Below are positions 38,239 through 49,929 of a DNA stretch of 64,000 nt, one piece after another; the first letter of the stretch is position 1; each line of letters begins with the position of its first letter. The notes below the pieces were generated by a model. That model saw only the letters and a program-made list of their open reading frames with translations, ran no database searches and was not told the DNA's origin. The DNA lies in the NCBI GenBank assembly GCA_020725525.1, contig DYEX01000113.1:1-64000 (forward strand), in the 5' to 3' direction. Both the position numbers and the translations under genes were made by a program. The stretch is from Desulfovirgula sp. GTDB lineage: Bacteria; Bacillota; Desulfotomaculia; Desulfotomaculales; Desulfovirgulaceae.

Positions 38239-39453
38239 TTGGCCAGAACATGGGAAGAGAAAAGCGGCGGTGTCACTGCCCCGCAGGGTTTTCTGGCCGC
38301 GGGAGTGGCCGCCGGGGTGAAGTATAAAGGAAGACGGGATATTGCCTTAATTTTTTCCGAGGTTCCGGCCCGGGCTGCCGGGGTGTTCACCACCAACCTG
38401 GTGAAGGGTGCCCCGGTGGTGGTCACCATGGAGCGTATAGCCAGGGGGCGCGCCCGGGCGGTGGTGGTGAACAGCGGCAATGCCAATACCTGCAACGGGG
38501 AGCAGGGTATCCGGGATGCCCGGGCCATGGCGCAGGAAACGGCCCGGGTATTGAATATTCCCGAGGAGGATGTCCTGGTAGCCTCCACCGGGGTCATCGG
38601 CCAGCCCATGCCCATGGACCGCATTTTGCCGGGTATTGCCGCTGCGGCCCGGGAGTTGAGCTCCGGTGGGGGCGCAGCCGCCGCCGAGGCCATTATGACC
38701 ACCGATACCGAGCCCAAAGAAACGGCCCTTTCTCTCACCCTGAGCGGGTGCACGGTAACCATCGGGGGTATGGCCAAGGGTTCCGGAATGATTCATCCCA
38801 GCATGGCCACCATGCTCTGCTTTATTACCACCGATGCGGCCGTATCCGCGCCCTGCCTGCAGGAGATGCTGCGTCATGCGGTGGACCGCAGCTTTAATAT
38901 GATCAGTGTGGATGGGGATACCAGCACCAATGATATGGTCCTGGCCCTGGCCAACGGCCGGGCCGGTAACCCGGAAATTACCGCCGAAAATGAAGATTAT
39001 CACCTGCTGCGGGATGCCCTCACCGAGGTATGCACCCGGCTGGCCCGGGCCGTGGCCAGGGATGGCGAAGGAGCCACAAAGCTGCTGGAAGTGAAGGTAA
39101 TCAATGCCGCCAGCGAGAGGGATGCCCGCCTGGCCGCCCGGGCGGTGGTGGCTTCCAACCTGGTCAAGACGGCCATATACGGCCAGGATGCCAACTGGGG
39201 GCGCATCATCTGCGCCGCCGGCTACTCGGGTGCGCACTTTGATCCTGACCGTGTGGATATATACCTGGGTGACATAATGGTGGCCAGGGATGGAGTGGCT
39301 TTGCCCTTTGACGAGGAAGCAGCCTCGTCCGTGCTGGCGGGCCGTGAGGTGCGGGTGCTGGTGGATTTAAAGTCGGGAGAATATGAGGCTACGGCTTGGG
39401 GCTGCGACCTGACCGGCGAATATGTGAACATTAATGCCAGCTACCGGACATAA
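38239..39453 (+). CDS. argJ: Bifunctional ornithine acetyltransferase/N-acetylglutamate synthase
   Basis: GVTAPQGFLAAGVAAGVKYKGRRDIALIFS, AVFTTN, GMIHPSMATMLCFITTDA; TTG start at 38239 after AAGGAGGA. Confidence 0.95.
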   Translation: MARTWEEKSGGVTAPQGFLAAGVAAGVKYKGRRDIALIFSEVPARAAGVFTTNLVKGAPVVVTMERIARGRARAVVVNSGNANTCNGEQGIRDARAMAQETARVLNIPEEDVLVASTGVIGQPMPMDRILPGIAAAARELSSGGGAAAAEAIMTTDTEPKETALSLTLSGCTVTIGGMAKGSGMIHPSMATMLCFITTDAAVSAPCLQEMLRHAVDRSFNMISVDGDTSTNDMVLALANGRAGNPEITAENEDYHLLRDALTEVCTRLARAVARDGEGATKLLEVKVINAASERDARLAARAVVASNLVKTAIYGQDANWGRIICAAGYSGAHFDPDRVDIYLGDIMVARDGVALPFDEEAASSVLAGREVRVLVDLKSGEYEATAWGCDLTGEYVNINASYRT

Positions 39454-39476
39454 CAGGCTTTAAGGGAGGTATCTGA

Positions 39477-40364
39477 TTGCTCAGCGCACAGGAGAAGGCG
39501 GCCATCCTGGTGGAGGCCCTGCCTTACATAAAGAAGTTCTACGGCAAGACCGTGGTCATCAAATATGGCGGCCACGCCATGGTGGACTGCGGGCTGAAAA
39601 AGGCCGTGCTCACCGATGTGGTGCTGATGAAGTACGTGGGCATGCACCCGGTAATTGTCCACGGTGGGGGACCGGAAATTACGGCCATGCTCCAGAAGCT
39701 GGGCATTGAATCCCGCTTTGTGGGCGGCCTGCGGGTCACCGACGAGGAAACCATGGAAATAGTGGAAATGGTCCTGGCGGGCAAGCTGAACAAGGAAATC
39801 GTCTCCCTGATCAACCGCATTGGCGGCAGGGCGGTGGGCCTTTCGGGCAAGGATGCCTGCCTGCTTCAGGCGGTGAAGAAACCCGGCAGGGTATACCAGC
39901 CCGACGGGACGGTGGAAATGGTGGACATCGGCTGCGTGGGGCAGGTGAAAAAGGTCAACCCGGCCATCGTCCATACCTTGATCAATGAGGGCTATATTCC
40001 CGTGGTGGCTCCCGTGGCGGTGGGCCCCGAAGGGGAAAGCTACAACGTCAACGCCGATACCGCCGCCGGGGAGCTGGCGGTGGCCCTGGGGGCGGATAAA
40101 TTAATTATCCTCACCGACGTGGAAGGCATTCTGGAAGACAGGGAAAACAAGGATTCGCTGCTTTCAGTGATCCGGGCGGACGATGTGCCTGATTTAATTG
40201 CCCGGGGCATTATTGACGGCGGCATGATTCCCAAGGTGGAGTGCTGTACTCGGGCCCTTTACGGGGGTGTTAACACCACCCATATTCTGGACGGGCGGGT
40301 GCCCCACTCCATTTTGCTGGAAGTGTTCACGGATAAAGGCATCGGCACCATGGTGGTCCGGTGA
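39477..40364 (+). CDS. argB: Acetylglutamate kinase
   Basis: [40 protein letters not shown]. Confidence 0.96.
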   Translation: MLSAQEKAAILVEALPYIKKFYGKTVVIKYGGHAMVDCGLKKAVLTDVVLMKYVGMHPVIVHGGGPEITAMLQKLGIESRFVGGLRVTDEETMEIVEMVLAGKLNKEIVSLINRIGGRAVGLSGKDACLLQAVKKPGRVYQPDGTVEMVDIGCVGQVKKVNPAIVHTLINEGYIPVVAPVAVGPEGESYNVNADTAAGELAVALGADKLIILTDVEGILEDRENKDSLLSVIRADDVPDLIARGIIDGGMIPKVECCTRALYGGVNTTHILDGRVPHSILLEVFTDKGIGTMVVR

Positions 40365-41578
40365 AGCAGGGGGGAATGGACATGACCAGCGCGGAAATTA
40401 TCGAGCTTACCGATAAATATGTAATGCGTACCTACGGGCGCCTGCCCCTGGCCCTGGTGAGGGGCCAGGGCGCGCGGGTCTGGGACGCGGAGGGGAAGGA
40501 GTACCTTGACTTTGTGGCCGGATTGGCCGTTTGCTCCCTGGGCCACTGCCACCCGGCGGTGGTGGAGGCCATAGCCTCCCAGGCCCGGAAATTGATGCAT
40601 GTATCCAATCTGTACCATATTGAACCCCAGGCGAAACTGGCCCAATTGCTGGTGGAAAATTCCTGCGGGGACCGGGTGTTTTTCTGCAACAGCGGTGCCG
40701 AGGCCAACGAGGCGGCCATCAAGCTGGCCCGCAAGTACGGGAAAATCCACGGCGGGCAGGATAAGTATGAAATCATCACCGCCCTGAAATCTTTCCACGG
40801 GCGCACCCTGGCGGCCATCACCGCCACGGCCCAGCCCAAGTATCAGAAGGGTTTTGAACCCCTCCCTGCCGGTTTTAAATACGTTCCTTTTAACGACGTG
40901 GAGGCCCTTTCCCGGGCCGTAAACCCCGGTACCTGCGCGGTGCTGCTGGAGCCGGTACAGGGCGAGGGCGGGGTGAACGTGGCCACGCCCGAATACTTGA
41001 AGGCCGCCCGGGAGCTCTGTGACCGTTACAACGCCCTGTTGATCTTTGACGAGGTGCAGTGCGGCCTGGGGCGCACGGGCAAGTTCCTGGCCTACCAGCA
41101 TTACGGCGTGGAGCCGGACATTTTTACCCTGGCCAAGGCCCTGGGCGGCGGGTTCCCCATCGGGGCCATGGTGGCGAAGGAAGAAGTGGCCGCGGCCTTC
41201 AGCCCCGGCGACCACGCCTCCACCTTCGGGGGCAACCCCCTGGCCTGTGCGGCCGGGCTGGCAGCCGTGGAATACCTGCTCCATGAGGGTGTGATTGAGA
41301 ATACCGCCCGGGTGGGGGCGTATTTTAAGGAGCACCTTTTAGAGCTGGCAGGTCGTTTTCCCTTTGTCCGGGAAGTACGCGGCCTGGGGCTGATACTGGG
41401 TATGGAACTAACTGTCGAAGGCAGGGAGATTGTTAGCAAATGCCAGGACCGCGGTTTATTGATTAACTGTGTGGACAATCACATCCTGCGCTTTATTCCT
41501 CCCTTGATTATCACAAAGGCCGAGGTGGACGAGGCCGTGGGCATCCTGGCCGGCGTCCTGGCCGAAATGAAACAGTAA
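40361..41578 (+). CDS. argD: Acetylornithine aminotransferase
   Basis: [48 protein letters not shown]. Confidence 0.95.
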   Translation: MKQGGMDMTSAEIIELTDKYVMRTYGRLPLALVRGQGARVWDAEGKEYLDFVAGLAVCSLGHCHPAVVEAIASQARKLMHVSNLYHIEPQAKLAQLLVENSCGDRVFFCNSGAEANEAAIKLARKYGKIHGGQDKYEIITALKSFHGRTLAAITATAQPKYQKGFEPLPAGFKYVPFNDVEALSRAVNPGTCAVLLEPVQGEGGVNVATPEYLKAARELCDRYNALLIFDEVQCGLGRTGKFLAYQHYGVEPDIFTLAKALGGGFPIGAMVAKEEVAAAFSPGDHASTFGGNPLACAAGLAAVEYLLHEGVIENTARVGAYFKEHLLELAGRFPFVREVRGLGLILGMELTVEGREIVSKCQDRGLLINCVDNHILRFIPPLIITKAEVDEAVGILAGVLAEMKQ

Positions 41579-41600
41579 CTTTTGCAGCAGGAGGATAGCC

Positions 41601-44600
41601 ATGCCCAGACGAGCGGACATCAACAAGGTGCTGGTCATCGGTTCGGGCCCCATTATTATCGGCCAGGCCGCGGAATTTGACTATGCCGGCACCCAGGCCT
41701 GCCGGGCCCTCAAAGAGGAAGGGGTCCAGGTGGTGCTGGTGAATTCCAACCCGGCCACCATCATGACCGACAGCCACATGGCCGACCAGATCTATATCGA
41801 GCCCCTCACCTGGCAGGCCGTGGCCCGCATAATCGAACGGGAGCGGCCCCAGGGCTTGCTGCCCACCCTGGGCGGGCAAACCGGCTTGAACCTGGCCGTG
41901 GAACTGGCCCGCCAGGGGGTGCTGGAAAAATACGGCGTGGAACTGCTGGGCACTTCCCTGGACAGCATCCGCCGGGCCGAGGACCGGGAGCTGTTCAAGG
42001 AAACCATGCTGGCCATCGGCGAGCCGGTGCCCCCCAGCACCACGGTTACCAGCGTGAAGCAGGCCCTGGAGTTTGCCCGGGAAATCGGCTACCCCCTGAT
42101 CGTCCGGCCCGCCTACACCCTGGGCGGTACCGGGGGCGGCATGGCCACAGGCCCGCAGGAACTGGAGGCCATCGTCCACCGGGGGCTGGTGATAAGTCCC
42201 ATCGGCCAGGTGCTGCTGGAAAAGAGCGTGGCCGGCTGGAAGGAAATAGAGTACGAAGTGATGCGGGACGGGGCCGACAACTGCATCACCATCTGCAACA
42301 TGGAAAACATCGACCCCATCGGCATCCACACCGGGGACAGCATCGTGGTGGCCCCATCCCAGACCCTGTCCGACAAGGAATACCAGCTGTTGCGCTCCGC
42401 CGCCCTGAAGATCATCCGGGCCTTGAAGGTGGAAGGGGGTTGCAACGTCCAGTTTGCCCTGGACCCGGAAAGCTTCCGCTATTACGTAATTGAGGTCAAC
42501 CCCCGGGTGAGCCGTTCCAGTGCCCTGGCCTCCAAGGCCACCGGTTATCCCATAGCCCGCACGGCGGCCAAGATAGCCATCGGCCTGAGGCTGGACGAGA
42601 TCATCAACCCGGTGACGGGAAAAACCTGCGCCTGCTTTGAACCGGCCCTGGACTATGTGGTGGTCAAGATACCCCGCTGGCCCTTTGACAAGTTCAGCAG
42701 CGCGGACCGCACCCTGGGTACCCAGATGAAGGCCACCGGCGAGGTAATGGCCATTGACCGCACCTTTGAAGGGGCCCTGCTCAAGGCGGTGCGCTCCCTG
42801 GAAATTGGCGTGGACAGCCTGCAGTGGAAGGGTTCGGGCAGCTGGAGCGAGATGGAACTGCAGCAGCTGCTTTCCCGTCCCAACGACCTGCGCCTGTTTG
42901 CCATAGCCGAAGCCTTCCGCCGGGCCTGGGCCATGCGGGAAATCTTTCAACTCACGGCCATAGACTACTTCTTCCTGGAGAAAATAAAAAATATCGTGGT
43001 TCTGGAAGGAGAGCTGCGGGCGGCCGGCGGCAACCCATCCCCCGGGTTGCTGCGGCGGGCCAAGGCCTGCGGTTTTGCCGACAGCCATATCGGCCGCCTG
43101 ACCGGTTTGGATTTTGACCGGGTGCGGGCGTTGCGAAAAGAGTACGGCATTGTCCCGGCCTACAAGATGGTGGATACCTGTGCCGCCGAATTTGAAGCCG
43201 CCACCCCCTATTACTATTCCACCTACGATACCGTGGATGAGGTTGCGGTGTCTGCCCGGCCTAAAGTGATCGTCCTTGGTTCGGGGCCCATCCGCATCGG
43301 CCAGGGCATCGAATTTGATTACTGTTCGGTTCACTCCGTGTGGGGTTTGCAGGCCGAAGGGGTGGAGGCCATCATCATCAACAACAACCCGGAGACGGTG
43401 AGTACCGATTTTGATACCGCCGACCGGCTTTATTTTGAACCCCTCGCCCTGGAGGACGTCCTCAACGTGGTGGAAAAGGAAAAACCCCTGGGGGTGATCG
43501 TCCAGTTCGGCGGCCAGACGGCCATCAACCTGGCCGGGGATCTGGCGGCCCGGGGGGTAAAGGTGCTGGGCACGCCGGTGGAATCCATTGACGCCGCCGA
43601 GGACCGGGAAAAATTCAGCGCCCTTTTGTCCCGCCTGGGCATTCCCCAGACCGAGGGGGGCACCGCCTTTACCGTGGAACAGGCCCGGCAAATCGCCGAG
43701 GGTCTGGGTTACCCGGTGCTGGTGCGGCCTTCCTACGTGCTGGGCGGGCGGGCTATGGAGATTGTCCACAACACTCCGGAACTGCTAAAATATATGGAAA
43801 CGGCGGTGCAGGTTTCACCGCACCACCCGGTGCTGATCGACAAGTACATCCGGGGCCGGGAAGTGGAGATCGACGGCATAGGGGACGGCAGGGATATATT
43901 CATCCCCGGCATTATGGAGCACATCGAGCGGGCCGGGGTGCATTCGGGGGACAGCATGGCCGTTTACCCGCCCCAGAACCTCACCCCGGCACAAATAGAG
44001 CAGGTGGTGGACTACACCCTGCAGATTGGCCGGGCGCTGAAGGTGTGCGGGCTTTTAAACATCCAGTACGTGGTGGCCAGAGACGGCATCTACGTTCTGG
44101 AAGTGAACCCCCGGGCCTCCCGGACTGTGCCCATTTTGAGCAAGGTGACGGCTGTGCCCATGGTGCAGGTGGCCACCCGGGCCATGCTGGGCAAAAGGCT
44201 GGCCGGGCAGGGCTACGGGCCGGGCCTGGGCAGGATTTCGGATTATGTAACCGTGAAGGCACCGGTCTTTTCCTTTGAAAAGCTGGGCGAGGTGGAAATT
44301 TCCCTGGGACCGGAAATGAAGTCCACCGGGGAGGTCATGGGGGTGGACCGCACTTTCCCCCGGGCACTGTACAAGGCCATGGTGGCCGCCGGTTTAAGTC
44401 CCTTTTCGGGTATAAACGGCACAAAATCGCCCGGTGGGTCTGCTCCTGCCGCGCCAAAAGCGGTGCTGGTTTCCCTGGCCGACCGGGATAAAATTGAAGC
44501 ATTGCCCGTGATCCGCCAGTATGCCGCCCTGGGTTACACTCTTTACGCCACCAGAGGAACGGCCGGGGCCATTGCCGCCGCCGGCATGCCCGTGCAGGAA

Positions 44601-44867
44601 GTGGAGGAAGTGGCGGGCCTGCTGCGTTCGGGTGCGGTAAACCTGGTCATCAACACCCCCACCCGGGGCAGGCACCCCGCCCGGCCCGGCTTCCGCCTGC
44701 GCCGCACCGCCGCCGAGTACCGGGTGCCCTGCCTGACGTCCCTGGATACCGCCCGGGCGCTGGCGACGGTGCTGCAGTGCCTGAAGCAGGGGGAGGAGCC
44801 GGAGCCGGTAAGCGTGCGGGAATTTACCGCGGGGATGCTGGGCCGGGAGCATGAGGCCTTACCGTGA
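41601..44867 (+). CDS. carB: Carbamoyl-phosphate synthase large subunit
   Basis: [29 protein letters not shown]; 1088 aa two ATP-grasp halves; C-terminal MGS-like domain. Confidence 0.97.
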   Translation: MPRRADINKVLVIGSGPIIIGQAAEFDYAGTQACRALKEEGVQVVLVNSNPATIMTDSHMADQIYIEPLTWQAVARIIERERPQGLLPTLGGQTGLNLAVELARQGVLEKYGVELLGTSLDSIRRAEDRELFKETMLAIGEPVPPSTTVTSVKQALEFAREIGYPLIVRPAYTLGGTGGGMATGPQELEAIVHRGLVISPIGQVLLEKSVAGWKEIEYEVMRDGADNCITICNMENIDPIGIHTGDSIVVAPSQTLSDKEYQLLRSAALKIIRALKVEGGCNVQFALDPESFRYYVIEVNPRVSRSSALASKATGYPIARTAAKIAIGLRLDEIINPVTGKTCACFEPALDYVVVKIPRWPFDKFSSADRTLGTQMKATGEVMAIDRTFEGALLKAVRSLEIGVDSLQWKGSGSWSEMELQQLLSRPNDLRLFAIAEAFRRAWAMREIFQLTAIDYFFLEKIKNIVVLEGELRAAGGNPSPGLLRRAKACGFADSHIGRLTGLDFDRVRALRKEYGIVPAYKMVDTCAAEFEAATPYYYSTYDTVDEVAVSARPKVIVLGSGPIRIGQGIEFDYCSVHSVWGLQAEGVEAIIINNNPETVSTDFDTADRLYFEPLALEDVLNVVEKEKPLGVIVQFGGQTAINLAGDLAARGVKVLGTPVESIDAAEDREKFSALLSRLGIPQTEGGTAFTVEQARQIAEGLGYPVLVRPSYVLGGRAMEIVHNTPELLKYMETAVQVSPHHPVLIDKYIRGREVEIDGIGDGRDIFIPGIMEHIERAGVHSGDSMAVYPPQNLTPAQIEQVVDYTLQIGRALKVCGLLNIQYVVARDGIYVLEVNPRASRTVPILSKVTAVPMVQVATRAMLGKRLAGQGYGPGLGRISDYVTVKAPVFSFEKLGEVEISLGPEMKSTGEVMGVDRTFPRALYKAMVAAGLSPFSGINGTKSPGGSAPAAPKAVLVSLADRDKIEALPVIRQYAALGYTLYATRGTAGAIAAAGMPVQEVEEVAGLLRSGAVNLVINTPTRGRHPARPGFRLRRTAAEYRVPCLTSLDTARALATVLQCLKQGEEPEPVSVREFTAGMLGREHEALP

Positions 44868-44891
44868 TTCCGTTATCCTTATGTGTTAAAT

Positions 44892-44990
44892 GTTCAGTAA
44901 AACCGCTTTGTTAACTCCAAAGGCACGGCGTTGTCCGGAGCATATGAGTGAGCGGGGCAGCGCCGTGCCTGAAGCGGGTTGACCCATCTT
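44892..44990. repeat. Family B repeat (hairpin) between carB and argF
   Basis: GTTCAGTAAAACCGC...GGCACGGCGTTGTCCGGAGCATATGAGTGAGCGGGGCAGCGCCGTGCC. Confidence 0.75.
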
Positions 44991-45016
44991 GAACCCGTAA
45001 AGGAAGGGGTAATCCA

Positions 45017-45952
45017 ATGAAGGAAAATTTTAAAGGCCGGGATCTGCTTTCCCTGCATGATTTCACTCCGGAAGAGATTATGACCATCCTGGACCTGGCC
45101 GATGATTTGAAGTCCAAACAAAAAAGGGGTATTCCCCACCCTTACCTGGCCGGGAAGACCCTGGGCATGATCTTTCAAAAATCGTCCACCCGCACCCGGG
45201 TTTCCTTTGAAGTGGCCATGTACCAGCTGGGGGGCTACGCCCTGTACCTCAATGCCAGCGACCTGCAGCTGGGCCGGGGGGAATCAATTGCCGATACCGC
45301 CCGGGTGCTTTCCCGCTACCTGGACGGGATTATGATCCGCACCTACGCCCAGGCGGATGTGGAGGAACTGGCCCGTTACGCCGATATCCCGGTGATCAAC
45401 GGCCTGACCGACCTGCTGCACCCGTGCCAGATCCTGGCCGATTTGCAGACCATCCGGGAGCATAAAGGCAGGCTGGCCGGCTTGAAGCTGGCCTATGTCG
45501 GGGACGGCAACAACGTCTGTCACTCCCTGCTTTTCGGCTGTGCCAAAACGGGCATGCATATCAGCGTGGCCTCACCCCCCGGCTACCAGCCCAGGGCTGA
45601 GATAGTGGAGAAGGCCAGGGCCGACGCTTCGTCAACCGGCAGCCGTATCGAAATTCTTACCGACCCGGTGGCGGCGGTTGCGGGGGCGGATGTGGTGGTC
45701 ACCGATGTCTGGGCCAGCATGGGACAGGAACGGGAAAGTGAACAGCGAAAGAAGATTTTTGCCCCCTACCAGGTGAACGAAGAACTGGTGCGCCACGCCA
45801 GGCCGGACTTTATCTTCCTGCACTGCCTGCCGGCCCACCGGGGTGAAGAAGTAACGGCGGAAATTATCGACGGACCCCACTCGGTGGTCTGGGACGAGGC
45901 GGAAAACCGCCTGCATGCCCAGAAGGCCGTACTGGCCCTGGTGATGGCGTGA
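45017..45952 (+). CDS. argF: Ornithine carbamoyltransferase
   Basis: [44 protein letters not shown]. Confidence 0.96.
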   Translation: MKENFKGRDLLSLHDFTPEEIMTILDLADDLKSKQKRGIPHPYLAGKTLGMIFQKSSTRTRVSFEVAMYQLGGYALYLNASDLQLGRGESIADTARVLSRYLDGIMIRTYAQADVEELARYADIPVINGLTDLLHPCQILADLQTIREHKGRLAGLKLAYVGDGNNVCHSLLFGCAKTGMHISVASPPGYQPRAEIVEKARADASSTGSRIEILTDPVAAVAGADVVVTDVWASMGQERESEQRKKIFAPYQVNEELVRHARPDFIFLHCLPAHRGEEVTAEIIDGPHSVVWDEAENRLHAQKAVLALVMA

Positions 45953-45953
45953 T

Positions 45954-46136
45954 ATGTTCCGGATTACGCGCATGCCGCTCATCCTGGCCCTGCTGGGGGG
46001 CGCGGGCATTGTGGTCCTGGATTTTATTAACCGGGACTTTGTCCACCTGCCCATCCACCTGGGTGCCTGGTTTACCGGCATAACCCTGGGCTGGGCCATC
46101 ATGTACTTGCTATGGCTGAGGAGAAAGGAGCGTTAG
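45954..46136 (+). CDS. Small two-TM membrane protein between argF and argG
   Basis: [60 protein letters not shown]; tightly packed with neighbours. Confidence 0.6.
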   Translation: MFRITRMPLILALLGGAGIVVLDFINRDFVHLPIHLGAWFTGITLGWAIMYLLWLRRKER

Positions 46137-46137
46137 T

Positions 46138-47349
46138 ATGAAAAAAGTAGTGCTTGCCTATTCGGGGGGGCTGGACACCTCCATCATCATTCCCTGGCTC
46201 AAAGAAAATTACGGCTACGAAGTCATTGCCATGGTGGCCGACCTGGGGCAGGGGGAGGAACTGGCCCCGCTGGAGGAAAAGGCCATTAAGAGCGGTGCCA
46301 GCAAGATCTATATTGAGGACGTAAAGCGGGAATTTGTAGAAGAATACATTTTCCCCACCTTACGGGCGGGGGCCGTTTACGAGGGCAAGTACCTCCTGGG
46401 CACCTCCATGGCCCGTCCTTTGATTGCCAAAAAACTGGTCGAGGTGGCCGGAAGGGAAGGAGCGGAAGCTGTGGCTCACGGAGCCACCGGCAAGGGGAAC
46501 GATCAGGTGCGCTTTGAGCTTTCGGTGAAAGCGCTGAATCCCGACCTCAAGATTATCGCCCCCTGGCGCGAATGGGACATCCGTTCCCGGGAGGATGCCA
46601 TTGACTACGCCCAGGCCCGGGGGATTCCCGTTCCCGTGACCAGGGAACGCCCTTACAGCATGGACCGCAACATCTGGCACTTGAGCCACGAAGGAGGGGA
46701 CCTGGAGGATCCCGCCAAGGAACCGCCCGCCGACGTGCTCCTGCTGACCACGCCTCCGGAAAAGGCTCCGGACCGGCCCACTTACGTGGAAATTTATTTT
46801 GAAAAGGGCATCCCCAGGAAAGTCAATGGCGAATCCCTGGACCCGGTGGCATTGCTGGAAAAGTTAAATGCCCTGGGGGGCGCCAACGGTATAGGCGTGG
46901 TGGATATGGTGGAAAACCGCCTGGTGGGCATGAAATCCCGCGGGGTGTACGAGACCCCCGGTGGTACCATCCTCTACCTGGCCCACCGGGAGCTGGAAAG
47001 TATATGCCTTGACCGGATGACCATGCATTTCAAAGAACTGGTGGCCGCCCGTTATGCCGAGCTGGTGTATGACGGCGTGTGGTTCTCTCCTTTACGGGAA
47101 GCCCTGGATGCCTTTGTGGAGGTGACCCAGCGTACGGTAACCGGTACGGTGCGCATGAAGCTCTACAAGGGCAACTGCACCCCCGCGGGGGTTAGTTCGC
47201 CCTATTCACTTTACAATCCGGAACTGGCCACCTTCAGCCGGGATGAGATTTACAACCAGGCCGATGCTGCCGGCTTTATAAACCTTTTTGGTTTGCCGTT
47301 AAAGGTACGCGCGTTGATGGAAAAGAAGGCGGGGCTCCGGAAGCCTTGA
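46138..47349 (+). CDS. argG: Argininosuccinate synthase
   Basis: [40 protein letters not shown]. Confidence 0.97.
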   Translation: MKKVVLAYSGGLDTSIIIPWLKENYGYEVIAMVADLGQGEELAPLEEKAIKSGASKIYIEDVKREFVEEYIFPTLRAGAVYEGKYLLGTSMARPLIAKKLVEVAGREGAEAVAHGATGKGNDQVRFELSVKALNPDLKIIAPWREWDIRSREDAIDYAQARGIPVPVTRERPYSMDRNIWHLSHEGGDLEDPAKEPPADVLLLTTPPEKAPDRPTYVEIYFEKGIPRKVNGESLDPVALLEKLNALGGANGIGVVDMVENRLVGMKSRGVYETPGGTILYLAHRELESICLDRMTMHFKELVAARYAELVYDGVWFSPLREALDAFVEVTQRTVTGTVRMKLYKGNCTPAGVSSPYSLYNPELATFSRDEIYNQADAAGFINLFGLPLKVRALMEKKAGLRKP

Positions 47350-47468
47350 TTTTGAGCTAGTCCCTTGTCCAAACCAACAGCATTTGCTAAAATAAGACAA
47401 GGAATACCATGATCGGACGGGCCTCACCTGCCGGGGGAGATTCTTCTCCGAAGGGGGGTGGGGCAGGG

Positions 47469-47558
47469 ATGATTACCGCACAAGACGTAATACAGATCGT
47501 GCAGGCAACCATCCAATTGCTCACCCTCGTGGTGTTCATCACCTACTGCAGGGAATAA
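47469..47558 (+). CDS. Candidate type I toxin: 29-aa single-TM peptide
   Basis: MITAQDVIQIVQATIQLLTLVVFITYCRE; preceded by GGGGGGTGGGG; followed by a strong hairpin and an antisense promoter. Confidence 0.5.
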   Translation: MITAQDVIQIVQATIQLLTLVVFITYCRE

Positions 47559-47561
47559 GGT

Positions 47562-47652
47562 AAAAACCCTCTAAACTGTGCCAGCAGTTTAGAGGGTGTA
47601 ACCTAAAGCCCCGGCAGGTCGAGGCATCCACGCCGTCGGTTATGGTATTCCT
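47562..47652 (-). ncRNA. Candidate antisense RNA (type I antitoxin) converging on the toxin mRNA
   Basis: Minus-strand promoter TTGACA(47687-47682)-N17-TACAGT(47664-47659); minus-strand terminator ACCCTCTAAACTGctggcaCAGTTTAGAGGGTTTTT ending about 47562. Confidence 0.5.
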
Positions 47653-47854
47653 GTTTTTACTGTAACACAATGACACGTATGTGTCAAGTTAGGCCAGTTG
47701 ATTTTAAATGCCCGGCGGAGCCGGGCATTTGAATAAGTGGGGACCCAGCACTCAATGGGATGCTAGCTCTTCTTAATAATATGTCAATTTGAATATCTTG
47801 GGTACCTAAATCGGGGGGAATGGGGTAAATATGACTTGTTAAATTTCGAACGTA

Positions 47855-47869
47855 CTGTATACTATACAG
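47855..47869. promoter_or_regulatory. Palindromic operator-like site CTGTATACTATACAG
   Basis: 7-bp inverted arms upstream of the 47913 gene. Confidence 0.5.
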
Positions 47870-47912
47870 AGAAGGGATATTTCACCTGAAAGGGAGAGGA
47901 AGGTGTAACCAG

Positions 47913-48284
47913 GTGTCTTCCAGGGCCCCCTTTACTTCCCATTCATCTGAGCCGGTTCGCAGGGCCGAGGTGACCATTCGTTTATCCGAATTTGAAATCC
48001 CGCCCATGCAGGACGTGCTGCTGGTAGGGAAAAGGGCACCCATTGGTCCGGAAGCGGTAAGACGGATGGTGGATGCCCTGACGCCGGAGCAGTACGACAT
48101 TATTTACCTTGACCACGAAATTTTCGAGGCAGCGGTGCTGAAAAGGTCATTATTGAAATTTCTCCCCCAGGAGAAATTTCTGCCGGTCATCCTGGAAGAG
48201 GGGATGAGGGTTGCTACCGAGAATACAGTGGTAAAAGCCCAGGTAAACATTGTGGTGCAGGTGAACAGGGCGGTGGATTTGTAG
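47913..48284 (+). CDS. Hypothetical protein, translationally coupled to CBS-GGDEF gene
   Basis: Open frame; overlaps the next start by 1 nt. Confidence 0.55.
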   Translation: MSSRAPFTSHSSEPVRRAEVTIRLSEFEIPPMQDVLLVGKRAPIGPEAVRRMVDALTPEQYDIIYLDHEIFEAAVLKRSLLKFLPQEKFLPVILEEGMRVATENTVVKAQVNIVVQVNRAVDL

Positions 48285-49147
48285 TGTTTAGTGCAGGCGA
48301 CATTATGCATAAAAATCCAGTCACCATTGATCCTTTTGAAAGTGTCGGCCGGGCGGCGGCGCTGATGAACCAGTTCAAAATAGGTGGCCTTCCGGTGGTG
48401 GAAGGGGGAAGGCTTGTGGGCATTATAACCTCCAGGGATGTAAGGTACTCCCACCCCAACCGGCTGGTGGCCGATGCCATGAGCAGGAATGTAGTTACCG
48501 TTTCGCCGGAGTGCTCCTTTTGGGAAGCCAAGGAAACAATGGAGAGTCATGGGATTGAGCGACTGGTGGTAGTGAGGGATGGGCGCACGGTGGGGATAAT
48601 CACAAAATCCCGGCTTTATGCCGAGATAGGCAAACACGTGGACGCCCTCACAGGCCTGAACCGGGCCGAATTCCTGCAGCATAAAGCGGCGGAACTGCTG
48701 CAAAGCGGGCAGGAGGTAACCGTTATTTTTTTAGACCTGGACAACTTCGGGGCGATAGACAAAGAGTTCGGTCACGTTATCGGGGATGAGATTTTGCAGC
48801 AGGTAGGGAAAATTTTAAAAAGCGTTATCGCCGAAGGGCTTGATTACCTGTGCCGCTATGCCGGCGATGAATTTGCAGTGGTGACCGTCAGGCCGCTGGA
48901 AGAAGCGAAACAATTGACCTGGCGGATGATAAAGGCGCTTGCCGATGCCAGCTGGCCGCAGGGAATAAAGGTTACCGCATCGGCAGGTGTGGCCGGCGGG
49001 CGGCGGTCACGGGTACGTGGAGAGCCCAATGGCACTCACAACGTACGGGATCTGATTAATCTCGCCAGTTTGGCTTCCACCAAGGCCAAAAGAGAAAAAC
49101 GCCCGGTGGTGGTGGCCGGCTGGGTGGAACTGGAAGAAGCAGGGTAA
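48284..49147 (+). CDS. CBS-pair diguanylate cyclase (CBS + GGDEF)
   Basis: MHKNPVTIDPFESVGRAAALMNQFKIGGLPVV; VTVIFLDLDNFGAIDKEFGHVIGDEIL; YAGDEFAVV. Confidence 0.85.
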   Translation: MFSAGDIMHKNPVTIDPFESVGRAAALMNQFKIGGLPVVEGGRLVGIITSRDVRYSHPNRLVADAMSRNVVTVSPECSFWEAKETMESHGIERLVVVRDGRTVGIITKSRLYAEIGKHVDALTGLNRAEFLQHKAAELLQSGQEVTVIFLDLDNFGAIDKEFGHVIGDEILQQVGKILKSVIAEGLDYLCRYAGDEFAVVTVRPLEEAKQLTWRMIKALADASWPQGIKVTASAGVAGGRRSRVRGEPNGTHNVRDLINLASLASTKAKREKRPVVVAGWVELEEAG

Positions 49148-49250
49148 GAGACTGCCTTTGTGCAAGATGTACAGGAAAAGGGATATTTTAACATAACAGC
49201 TTTTTGATTCAGGCGGAGCTGTAAAAGCTGCCGTGGAAGCTGGTGGCTTT

Positions 49251-49505
49251 TTAACACTGGTTTGAACGGAAGAGGGCCTTGTACCGCTCGGGATAGTTGA
49301 AAGGAGGATTTAGTTTAATTTCCTGCAAGGTTTTAATAATATTCTCCGTGCTCTCGCCGGAGTTTAAGAGCTGGAATAAGGTTCGTTCACCCACATAGAC
49401 GCTGCTGCCGTCCTGAAATTGGATAAAGTACTTGCTGGTGCCCGGTACAGGGGTAGCCTTAATGCCGGCTTCAGCAAAGAACTTGAAGTTTTGTACAAGC
49501 GTCAT
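49251..49505 (-). CDS. Small hypothetical protein
   Basis: MTLVQNFKFFAEAGIKATPVPGTSKYFIQFQDGSSVYVGERTLFQLLNSG...; Shine-Dalgarno-like GGAGGTGGAG upstream on minus strand. Confidence 0.5.
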   Translation of the reverse strand: MTLVQNFKFFAEAGIKATPVPGTSKYFIQFQDGSSVYVGERTLFQLLNSGESTENIIKTLQEIKLNPPFNYPERYKALFRSNQC

Positions 49506-49929
49506 GATGCTCCACCTCCAACGGGGGGTTATGGCATAGATCATACACGTTCCTGGTAAAAAGGAAACTATCTTGCTCCTAATAGACTAAATTGCCCGTT
49601 ATCCGGCAATTGTGAAACGTTCGCCTTCTTACAAGTATGGACAACTTCCCCGTTGTTCACCACGCTTCAAGTGGGTCCTCTCTTCATAAAGAAACTTATG
49701 GCGAAGGGATTCTCTCAACTATAATTTTATCATATAAAAGCTAAAAGGCAAGCTTATTTGTGAAAAAAATCTCAAGCATTTTGTGGTATTTTTCACTAAT
49801 GTTAACTCTTCTAACATAAATATTAAACTTAACCACCTTGAACTAATGGAAATGGTAAAAGGGGTTTGCCCGTTTCATGGAGAATATCAATATGGTCACT
49901 TTCTGGTAAAACAACAATGAGGTGGGGAA

